From the NCBI GenBank assembly GCA_900313465.1, contig OMRU01000024.1, forward strand, positions 3,207 through 12,509: DNA of 9,303 nucleotides. The letters run 5' to 3'. This document shows, one piece after another, positions 1 to 4,614 of this stretch. The stretch comes from an uncultured Clostridia bacterium (GTDB lineage: Bacteria > Bacillota_I > Bacilli_A > RFN20 > CAG-288). Within the stretch, counting starts at the first letter, position 1, and each line of letters begins with the position of its first letter. The notes under the pieces are model-generated. The model did no database searches. It had not been told where the DNA came from and saw only the letters and a list, made by a program, of their open reading frames with translations. The position numbers and the translations under genes were made by a program.

Positions 1-690
1 TTCCTGGGAACCACCAAGAATCTGAGCGTCGAGTTCTACATTCTTCTTTTTGACAAAGACACCTGAACCTTTTAATCCGCCGATCTTATGACCAGAGAAG
101 GTCATCATATCATAGTCGGAATAAGATAAATCTTCTTTGCCGATTGCCTGGGTGGCATCAACATGAAGCACGGCTTTGGAGTTCTTCTTGACGATTTGAT
201 AAATCTCATGCATCGGGAAGATATAACCGACTTCATTATTTACCGCCATGATAGAGACAAGCGAGGTATGTTCATTCAAGGCGTTTTTCAACTGCTCCAA
301 ATTCAACTTACCCTCTGTATCATAATCGATATAGATGACATCAAAGCCTTCTTTCTCCAGTTCCTCAAAGACATTGGTGACCGAAGGATGTTCGGCCTTG
401 CTGGTGATGATTCTTTTTGCCCAGCCACGATTATGATAAGCCACACCTTTGATGGCTAAATTATTGCCTTCAGTCGCACCTGAGGTGAAATAGATGTCAT
501 CGCTATTTGCATGAAGGTATTTAGCAATCTGAGCTCTGGCTTTTTCAAGCACGCTAGAGGAGAGAAAACCAAGACCATGATTACTTGAGGCATTGGCAAA
601 ATACTGGGTAGAAATCTTGCTATAAGTCTCTAATACCTCTTGATAAGGCATGGTGGTTGCGGCACAGTCAAAATAAATGAAATCTTTCAT
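1..690 (-). CDS. iscS: Cysteine desulfurase, group I (IscS/NifS/NifZ-like), 3' part missing at window edge
   Basis: A PLP enzyme that removes sulfur from L-cysteine and passes the persulfide to Fe-S cluster assembly or to tRNA thiolation. The 230 visible residues open with the family start YFDCAATT (residues 6-13). They carry TSGATEGNN (69-77), the PLP-stacking His101 in AEHPSV, Asn152 in VNNEVG, Asp178 and Gln181 in HVDATQAIG, and the PLP lysine Lys202 in SGHK. The SGHK context fits group I rather than SufS. The active-site Cys loop and C-terminus, about 150 residues, lie beyond position 1. ATG-ATG occurs in tandem at 693 and 690; I chose 690 because AGGAAG (698-703) then sits 7 bases upstream, against 4 for the other. 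The gene follows ezrA on the same strand, as nifZ does (with braB between) in Bacillus subtilis. This suggests a ThiI partner and a role in 4-thiouridine synthesis, which is inference. The symbol iscS is generic; nifZ is equally possible. Confidence 0.93.
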   Translation of the reverse strand, partial: MKDFIYFDCAATTMPYQEVLETYSKISTQYFANASSNHGLGFLSSSVLEKARAQIAKYLHANSDDIYFTSGATEGNNLAIKGVAYHNRGWAKRIITSKAEHPSVTNVFEELEKEGFDVIYIDYDTEGKLNLEQLKNALNEHTSLVSIMAVNNEVGYIFPMHEIYQIVKKNSKAVLHVDATQAIGKEDLSYSDYDMMTFSGHKIGGLKGSGVFVKKKNVELDAQILGGSQE

Positions 691-744
691 CATGATACTT
701 CCTGAATCTATGTTATTGATATAAATAATTTAATAACGCGCTCC

Positions 745-755
745 ATTATATAACA
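745..755 (-). promoter_or_regulatory. Candidate promoter -10 region for the cysteine desulfurase
   Basis: Minus-strand TATAAT lies at 750-745, overlapped by an extended -10 reading TG-T-TATATA from 755. No good -35 is visible; the best is TTGGTG at 777-772, inside the ezrA terminator, with a long spacer. The site directly follows the terminator hairpin and lies about 55 bases before the start codon, so it would restart transcription after ezrA. The call is weak. Confidence 0.35.
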
Positions 756-757
756 AA

Positions 758-783
758 ACCGGGTTGGATTACACCAACCCGGT
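758..783 (-). terminator. Intrinsic terminator after ezrA
   Basis: A perfect 10-bp inverted repeat, ACCGGGTTGG and CCAACCCGGT, flanks a 6-base loop 15 bases past the ezrA stop. On the minus strand it runs straight into TTTTGTTATAT. The G+C-rich stem followed by a T-rich tract is the classical Rho-independent form, and it closes the ccpA-ezrA transcript before the desulfurase gene. Confidence 0.85.
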
Positions 784-790
784 ACTAATT

Positions 791-802
791 TTAAGCGCTT
801 AG
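791..802. promoter_or_regulatory. LacI-type operator core AAGCGCTT at the ezrA stop codon
   Basis: The 8-base palindrome AAGCGCTT (793-800) overlaps the ezrA stop and repeats the core of the cre-like site upstream of ccpA. The two sites share TTAAGCGCTT in opposite orientation. It could be a weak CcpA-family operator upstream of the desulfurase gene or simply chance; the flanking bases do not complete a cre consensus. Confidence 0.25.
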
Positions 803-2496
803 TTGACGCTTTGGGCGTCAAACGTCTTCACAATATCCAAAGCGATGGAACTCGCTCTGGAGAAATCGGCTTCATAGAACGCCTGCTCAGCCTGAGCAAG
901 AAGAGTTCTTGAATCGATAAAGTCTTCACGATAAGCATTGGCATAGACAATGCTAGTCTCTGCTTTATCCGCTTCTATCTTGGTATTCTTGATACCATCA
1001 AGGAAACCATCAAGCAGAGATTTGAAGGACTTGAACTTACTGACAGCCAAAGGAACATCAATTGGTTTGGTGATGACAATGGCATTGATTTCTCTGATGG
1101 TCATGTAATTCTTGGTGAATTCATCTTTCAAAGAATTGGTATAGGCAGGAACATCGATTTCCGAAACCACACCCTGAGCCTTCTTTAGTTCGACATAAGC
1201 ATGTCTCAAGCCATTGAAGACCATACTGGAATCTTCCTTCAAGGAAGCAAGATAAGCATCATAGCCATCCATGACCTGCAAGGCTTTGCTCATCTCGTTA
1301 TCCATGTCGGTCATCTTCTTGGTGATGATGACATAAGGCTGACGAGCTGAAGTATCCAAGTAGGAATCAAGTTCTCTTTTTAAGATACCGATCGATTCAA
1401 TATCGGAACGAAGCATCTTGATCTGAGTGACGTACTTCATGTCTAAGGCAAAGGCTTCCTGATAGGCGGGAAGCTGATTGATCAAACGAGCATAGCGTTT
1501 TTCAATAGCAAAGGAAGAATCAACAAGTGTATTCTGTTTGGCATAGTAGGTATCCTTGGCTTTGCGTTCTTCTGCAAAACTAGCAAGGATATCGGTGATT
1601 CTGCTTTGCAAGGAATCGATGCTTTCCTTGACGTTACGAATATCAAGGACGAGCAGTTTCTTCTGCAAAGCTTCGACTTCTTCTCGCATATCACTGACAA
1701 TCTGACCGATCGCCATCTGGGCAACAACAAAACCTTCATCAAGCATCTTGTTGTATTCCTCTAAGACAAGGTCGAGTTTCTGTGGCAAGACAGCAGAGAC
1801 GGAGACTTCCAACATAGGAAGATCTTTCAAGACCTCTAAGACTGCCGTGAATAACTTATTGAGGTTTTCCAAGATATCCTTGGCTTTGACAAAGTCCGCT
1901 TCATTGGAATCTTTATCAAACTGATCAAACTGAGCTTCTGCACTAGAGAAAATTCTCTCGAAAGAAGACTCTAATGGTTTTAACTCAGTGACGTGTTCAT
2001 CATAGAACTGATGAATCTGACGATACTTGGCTTTCACAGTGACGGCATTAGAATGCACATCATTATCATCCTGAAGAATAGAAGTGAGGTCAGAATTGAA
2101 GTTGCAGACAGCAACCTTGTAATCCGAGACAACCTGTTGACACTCCGCTTCCACTTCTTTGTAATCTTTGTATTTCTTTTCGGCAACTAATTGATCTAAG
2201 GCATCAAGACTGCTGCATACTTCATGATCACGTCTGTTGAGAATGTCATCATACTGTTTTTGACGTTCACAATACATCGTGTAGAAGTATTCGTTGCTTC
2301 TACCAAGAACCTTTAAACGGCTGACCATATTGGCACAATCAGTCGTCAACTGGGTATGATAGTCATCATATGTTTTTCTCAGGTTAAGAGAATTGATTTT
2401 GAATTTTCTCTTATGCATGAAAATTCCCAAGAAAACCAGACAAACAACAATGAGAGCCCCAATGACACTGATCAGAACGATACCAATGGGATCCAT
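799..2496 (-). CDS. ezrA: Septation ring formation regulator EzrA
   Basis: A membrane-anchored regulator of FtsZ that prevents extra Z-rings at the poles and takes part in the midcell divisome. The 565-residue length matches the family (about 560-575). One N-terminal membrane segment (about 5-27) is followed by a basic HKRKFK stretch, so the rest is cytoplasmic. Residues 30-560 are almost entirely charged, heptad-like helix, as expected for the spectrin-like repeats. The C-terminal segment SIVYANAYRED (515-525) and the following EQAFYEADFSRASSIALDI resemble the conserved EzrA C-terminus. The patch known as QNR in Bacillus subtilis seems only partly kept: from memory of its alignment, Asn520 is present but Val517 and Ala521 replace Gln and Arg. 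AGGAG (2504-2508) sits 7 bases before the ATG. The gene begins 21 bases after the ccpA-like stop, so co-transcription is likely. The call rests on architecture, length, C-terminal pattern and neighbourhood. Confidence 0.85.
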   Translation of the reverse strand: MDPIGIVLISVIGALIVVCLVFLGIFMHKRKFKINSLNLRKTYDDYHTQLTTDCANMVSRLKVLGRSNEYFYTMYCERQKQYDDILNRRDHEVCSSLDALDQLVAEKKYKDYKEVEAECQQVVSDYKVAVCNFNSDLTSILQDDNDVHSNAVTVKAKYRQIHQFYDEHVTELKPLESSFERIFSSAEAQFDQFDKDSNEADFVKAKDILENLNKLFTAVLEVLKDLPMLEVSVSAVLPQKLDLVLEEYNKMLDEGFVVAQMAIGQIVSDMREEVEALQKKLLVLDIRNVKESIDSLQSRITDILASFAEERKAKDTYYAKQNTLVDSSFAIEKRYARLINQLPAYQEAFALDMKYVTQIKMLRSDIESIGILKRELDSYLDTSARQPYVIITKKMTDMDNEMSKALQVMDGYDAYLASLKEDSSMVFNGLRHAYVELKKAQGVVSEIDVPAYTNSLKDEFTKNYMTIREINAIVITKPIDVPLAVSKFKSFKSLLDGFLDGIKNTKIEADKAETSIVYANAYREDFIDSRTLLAQAEQAFYEADFSRASSIALDIVKTFDAQSVN

Positions 2497-2517
2497 TTTC
2501 GCTCTCCTACAGAAGAA

Positions 2518-3531
2518 CTACTTAGTAGTTTCACGCTTGTTGAAAGTAGCACGAATCTTGAAGGTCTTCTGTTTGACACCTTCTGGTTCATTCAAGAGTT
2601 TGGTCAACATACGAACAGCGATGGAACCAACCTTGAACATATCGATGGAGAAGGAAGAAACCTGTGGACGAACGATGTAGGAATACTTAGAACCGATTTC
2701 AGCTAAGACCTGAACATCTTCAGGGATTCTGAGGCCGGATTCCTGAGCAGCATTGACAATAGCAGCAGCCAAGGAATCTCTTGGAGCGACGAAGTAACCA
2801 GTTCTATGAGTCTTGAAGAATTCCTTCATGCCAGCATAGACGATACCATAGGAATCGTTGAACTGGAGAGTCTGGATATGCTTGCCGTTACTTGCGCCAT
2901 AGTCGAGAAGACCATCGCGGATTTCATCAAGCATCTTACCCTGGTTGACAATGTCGAGAAGATAGACATCATCATTACCCTGCATAAGGTGTTCCTTGAC
3001 GACATCCATGACTGGATCTTTGTATTCGATGATGATGGAGCCTAAAGCTTCACCTTCCATATCGTGGCCGACAACAATGAGTGGAATATGATAGTTCTGA
3101 ATAGAACGGATTTCGTCAGTACCGAGTTCATCATCATAGATAACCGCACCATCGACATGAGACTTGATCAAGGATTCAATCATCTGAGCGGCATCTTCCT
3201 TGGTTCTCTTGGTGACGAAGATAGAAGTGATATAGCCATAGATCTTGGCGATATCGATCATACCATCGAGCATGTTAGAAACATAAGAGTAACCAGTGGA
3301 TGGGATCATGATACCGATGTTGGTAGATCTGGAGTTGGCTAAACCCTGGGCTAAAGCAGATGGCTTGTAGCCTAATCTCTGAATGGCGTCATTGACAGCC
3401 TTTCTGGTCTTCTCAGTGACGTTGGGGTGATTATTGATAACACGGCTGACGGTAGCTAAAGAGACACCGGCGACTTTGGCAACTTCATAAATGGTCACAC
3501 GGTCCTTGTACATTTTCTTGTTGTCTTCCAT
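2518..3531 (-). CDS. ccpA: LacI/GalR-family transcriptional regulator, CcpA-like
   Basis: A DNA-binding regulator of 337 residues, the usual length. An N-terminal helix-turn-helix (about 12-33, VTIYEVAKVAGVSLATVSRV) is followed by the hinge helix (KPSALAQGLAN, about 56-66) that inserts in the operator minor groove. A periplasmic-binding-protein-like effector domain fills 70-330. The head closely resembles CcpA, and FSIDMFKVGSIAVRMLTKLLN near the C-terminus resembles the CcpA segment that contacts HPr(Ser-P): the equivalent arginine (AVRML) is kept, while the usual tyrosine is Phe. In Firmicutes CcpA mediates carbon catabolite control at cre sites. AAGGAG (3538-3543) lies 6 bases before the ATG at 3531, which supports this start over the internal Met7. 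A cre-like site upstream fits autoregulation. The gene probably heads an operon with ezrA. A specialised LacI-family paralogue cannot be excluded. Confidence 0.8.
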   Translation of the reverse strand: MEDNKKMYKDRVTIYEVAKVAGVSLATVSRVINNHPNVTEKTRKAVNDAIQRLGYKPSALAQGLANSRSTNIGIMIPSTGYSYVSNMLDGMIDIAKIYGYITSIFVTKRTKEDAAQMIESLIKSHVDGAVIYDDELGTDEIRSIQNYHIPLIVVGHDMEGEALGSIIIEYKDPVMDVVKEHLMQGNDDVYLLDIVNQGKMLDEIRDGLLDYGASNGKHIQTLQFNDSYGIVYAGMKEFFKTHRTGYFVAPRDSLAAAIVNAAQESGLRIPEDVQVLAEIGSKYSYIVRPQVSSFSIDMFKVGSIAVRMLTKLLNEPEGVKQKTFKIRATFNKRETTK

Positions 3532-3544
3532 ATTTTTCTCCTTG

Positions 3545-3564
3545 CTAAGTATTAAAATACTTAG
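3545..3564 (-). promoter_or_regulatory. A+T-rich hairpin in the ccpA leader, touching the ribosome binding site
   Basis: CTAAGTATTAAAATACTTAG is a perfect inverted repeat, about 8 bp of stem with a 4-base loop. On the ccpA mRNA it ends 1 base before AAGGAG. It has no T-tract, so it is not a terminator. It could be an mRNA hairpin affecting translation or stability, or a DNA operator. Together with the next element it carries three TACTTA/TAAGTA copies (3546, 3558, 3568), two of them exactly 10 bases apart. Confidence 0.45.
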
Positions 3565-3575
3565 TCTTACTTAAC
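3561..3575 (-). promoter_or_regulatory. Shared 15-base element, ccpA copy
   Basis: TTAGTCTTACTTAAC (plus strand) matches TTAGTGTTACTTAAC at 4439-4453 in 14 of 15 bases. Here it lies 8 bases downstream of the ccpA TATAAT, at about the start of the transcript, where a bound repressor would block initiation. It is a decayed half of the full palindrome at the other site. The regulator is unknown. Confidence 0.4.
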
Positions 3576-3583
3576 CAAATACA

Positions 3584-3612
3584 ATTATAAATCATTTTTG
3601 TTTGTAATGAAA
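3584..3612 (-). promoter_or_regulatory. Candidate proximal promoter of ccpA-ezrA
   Basis: Minus-strand TATAAT (3589-3584) is preceded, after 17 bases, by the poor -35 TTTCAT (3612-3607). An inverted repeat TTTGTTT/AAACAAA (3597-3603 and 3610-3616) overlaps the -35 region, and a 14-base perfect palindrome TGAAAATATTTTCA (3620-3633) lies just upstream. Both could be regulator sites or simply A+T-rich promoter DNA. Confidence 0.45.
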
Positions 3613-3642
3613 CAAATTATGAAAATATTTTCAAAAAACACT

Positions 3643-3673
3643 AAAAAAGCCCATAACTATCGCAATTGTTATG
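3643..3673 (-). other. Weak hairpin plus T6 tract, possible attenuator upstream of ccpA
   Basis: On the minus strand CATAAC and GTTATG (3668-3673 and 3652-3657) can pair, with two further pairs across a mismatch. GGC and six T residues (3648-3643) follow. This resembles an intrinsic terminator, but the stem is short and A+T-rich. It might attenuate transcripts from the distal ccpA promoter. Confidence 0.2.
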
Positions 3674-3677
3674 TTTT

Positions 3678-3693
3678 CAGAAAGCGCTTAATC
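3678..3693. promoter_or_regulatory. cre-like site upstream of ccpA
   Basis: On the minus strand GATTAAGCGCTTTCT keeps AA, the central CG and the full right half (W at 11, CT at 14-15) of the catabolite-responsive consensus WTGNAANCGNWNNCW, but misses the first three positions. The core AAGCGCTT is perfectly palindromic. It starts about 10 bases downstream of a candidate promoter -10 (3709-3704), a position suited to repression, which would fit CcpA autoregulation. Confidence 0.45.
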
Positions 3694-3703
3694 ATTTTCA
3701 AAG

Positions 3704-3733
3704 TTAATACTTTTCAGACTCTCTTGTATGCAA
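3704..3733 (-). promoter_or_regulatory. Candidate distal promoter of ccpA
   Basis: Minus-strand TTGCAT (3733-3728), an 18-base spacer, then TATTAA (3709-3704). Each hexamer is a partial match to the sigma-A consensus (3/6 and 4/6). The cre-like site follows immediately, so this would be the catabolite-controlled promoter if both are real. Confidence 0.35.
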
Positions 3734-3789
3734 GTTTAGCCTACAGCCGATTTCTCTGATCAATCCAGAGTTTTTTCCAAAACTGAAAA

Positions 3790-3811
3790 ATCCTCTGCCG
3801 AAGCAGAGGAT
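3790..3811 (-). terminator. rbr: Intrinsic terminator of rubrerythrin
   Basis: A perfect 9-bp stem, ATCCTCTGC and GCAGAGGAT, is closed on the mRNA by a stable UUCG tetraloop and followed by TTTTC and further T-rich sequence. It begins 8 bases past the rubrerythrin stop and insulates ccpA from rubrerythrin transcription. Confidence 0.92.
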
Positions 3812-3819
3812 AGAAATTC

Positions 3820-4392
3820 TTACTTAGCTTCCCAGTCGTAAGTGACAACTTCAGCAACGAAACTGTTCTTATGACCGCAGACTGGACAGACAGGAAGTGG
3901 TTTTGGACCGATATGGATATGACCGCAGATAGCGCATTTCCAAACGACCAGGACACCTTCCTTGATGACAACTTCTTCGCCTTTGAACTGCTTTAACAAA
4001 GCTTTGTAACGAGCTTCGTGTCTGGCTTCAATCTTACCGACCATTTCCATCTTGGCAGCAATTTCAGGGAAGCCTTCTTCTCTGGCGATTTTGGCAAATT
4101 CTGGATACATGATATTGGTCTCATAGTTTTCACCAGAAGCCGCATCTTCTAAATTGACATCAGTAGCTGGAACTTCACCACCGTGAAGATACTTGAACCA
4201 AAGTTCGGCGTGTTCATTTTCATTTTTGGATGTTTCCATGAAAATCTCATAGAAGTCATCTCTGCCAGCCTTCTTGGCAACCTTGGCATAATATTCATAT
4301 TTGGTGTGAGCCTGGGATTCGCCAGCAAAGGCAGCCTTAAGATTGGCTTCTGTCTTCGTACCTGCTAATCTCTTGAAATCTTCATCTTTCAT
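3820..4392 (-). CDS. rbr: Rubrerythrin
   Basis: A non-haem diiron peroxidase that reduces hydrogen peroxide in the cytoplasm of anaerobes, with electrons from its own rubredoxin centre. The 190 residues show both domains. The N-terminal four-helix diiron domain (1-140) has the ligand pattern Glu25, Glu58-x-x-His61, Glu88-x-x-Glu91 and Glu122-x-x-His125. The C-terminal rubredoxin-like domain (148-190) has Cys153-x-x-Cys156 and Cys169-x-x-Cys172 for one iron. Every expected ligand is present. The reading frame is open to 4500, but I start at 4392: GGAGG (4403-4407) lies 10 bases upstream, MKDEDFKRLAGTKTEANL is the usual family beginning, and the 36 extra residues would run through promoter DNA. 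The gene is monocistronic, with its own strong terminator, and divergent from the exporter operon. The control region shows no convincing PerR box; a different palindrome is present. Confidence 0.96.
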   Translation of the reverse strand: MKDEDFKRLAGTKTEANLKAAFAGESQAHTKYEYYAKVAKKAGRDDFYEIFMETSKNENEHAELWFKYLHGGEVPATDVNLEDAASGENYETNIMYPEFAKIAREEGFPEIAAKMEMVGKIEARHEARYKALLKQFKGEEVVIKEGVLVVWKCAICGHIHIGPKPLPVCPVCGHKNSFVAEVVTYDWEAK

Positions 4393-4407
4393 ACAAAAGT
4401 TTCCTCC

Positions 4408-4440
4408 AATTGCTAACATTATAATATAGATTGAGCAATT
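4408..4440 (-). promoter_or_regulatory. Rubrerythrin leader: candidate proximal -10 inside a long inverted repeat
   Basis: Minus-strand TATAAT (4423-4418) sits inside the 7-base inverted repeat AATTGCT (4408-4414) and AGCAATT (4434-4440), which are 19 bases apart. It has no good -35; GTAACA at 4448-4443 is closest, with a 19-base spacer. In a longer transcript the repeat would form a hairpin directly abutting the GGAGG ribosome binding site. Confidence 0.4.
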
Positions 4441-4456
4441 AGTGTTACTTAACACT
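4439..4456. promoter_or_regulatory. 16-base operator-like palindrome between rubrerythrin and the ABC exporter
   Basis: AGTGTTACTTAACACT (4441-4456) has perfect 7-base arms around CT. It sits between the rubrerythrin proximal -10 and the exporter -10, overlapping the putative -35 regions of both, so one bound protein could control both directions. It includes the 15-base element shared with the ccpA leader. It does not match PerR, Fur, Rex, cre or CopY consensus sites that I know. The regulator is unidentified. Confidence 0.55.
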
Positions 4457-4484
4457 GGCAAAATATTATACTTGTGTCTATAAT
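4455..4484 (+). promoter_or_regulatory. Candidate promoter of the ABC exporter operon
   Basis: CTGGCA (4455-4460, 4/6 to the -35 consensus), an 18-base spacer, and a perfect TATAAT (4479-4484). This predicts a leader of roughly 75 bases before the first exporter gene. The -35 overlaps the end of the palindrome. Confidence 0.5.
4465..4470 (-). promoter_or_regulatory. Candidate distal -10 of rubrerythrin
   Basis: Minus-strand TATAAT (4470-4465) lies 11 bases before the shared 15-base element read in the same direction. The layout resembles that at ccpA, where the gap is 8 bases. No clear -35 is visible. If used, the palindrome would lie just after the transcription start. Confidence 0.3.
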
Positions 4485-4527
4485 CCAAGATAGAAACCAT
4501 TTACATATTCTCTATCAGGTCAAATCC

Positions 4528-4614
4528 ATGACAATACTTTCAATTAGGAGTATGATAGTATCCTGCTATGAAACAAAATCGCTTTTCTTTATGGCCTTAT
4601 ATCAAACCATATAA
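4528..4614 (+). CDS. Possible 28-residue leader ORF overlapping the exporter start
   Basis: A short ORF runs from ATG 4528 to TAA 4612-4614 in another frame than the exporter gene and covers its ribosome binding site and first 47 bases. AGG (4517-4519) lies 8 bases before its ATG, a weak ribosome binding site. Its product begins MTILSIRSM and matches nothing I recognise. Its value may be regulatory: ribosomes passing through it would open the hairpin at 4546-4564. A leader-peptide attenuation mechanism is known for the BmrB-BmrCD exporter of Bacillus subtilis. Here it is only an inference from position, and the ORF could be chance. Confidence 0.3.
   Translation: MTILSIRSMIVSCYETKSLFFMALYQTI
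4546..4564 (+). promoter_or_regulatory. Displaced ribosome binding site and small hairpin before the first exporter gene
   Basis: AGGAG (4546-4550) is the only good ribosome binding site before the ATG at 4568, yet it is 17 bases away instead of 5-10. It can pair in a small hairpin, AGGA with TCCT (4561-4564) plus TAT with GTA around a GATA loop. A rival stem, ATACT (4534-4538) with AGTAT (4549-4553), would break it. An in-frame stop (4556-4558) rules out an earlier exporter start. Confidence 0.4.

Noticed and set aside
163..459. 98-codon plus-strand ORF
   Set aside because: Lies antisense within the cysteine desulfurase, whose frame carries clear PLP-enzyme motifs; no ribosome binding site or recognisable product.
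2516..2530. Inverted repeat AACTACT-T-AGTAGTT over the ccpA stop codon, as a terminator
   Set aside because: There is only a 1-base centre, no T-tract follows, and it lies before the ezrA ribosome binding site in a probable operon.
2356..2706. Two overlapping plus-strand ORFs across the ccpA/ezrA junction
   Set aside because: Antisense to two convincing minus-strand genes with good ribosome binding sites; the products are low-complexity shadows.
4418..4430. PerR-box-like A+T-rich sequence upstream of rubrerythrin
   Set aside because: It reads as a -10 region; the TTATAATNATTATAA symmetry is not present.
4393..4500. N-terminal extension of rubrerythrin to an ATG at 4500
   Set aside because: The extension would cross promoter elements and the ribosome binding site, and rubrerythrins normally begin at MKDEDFKRLAGTKT; the start at 4392 is far better.
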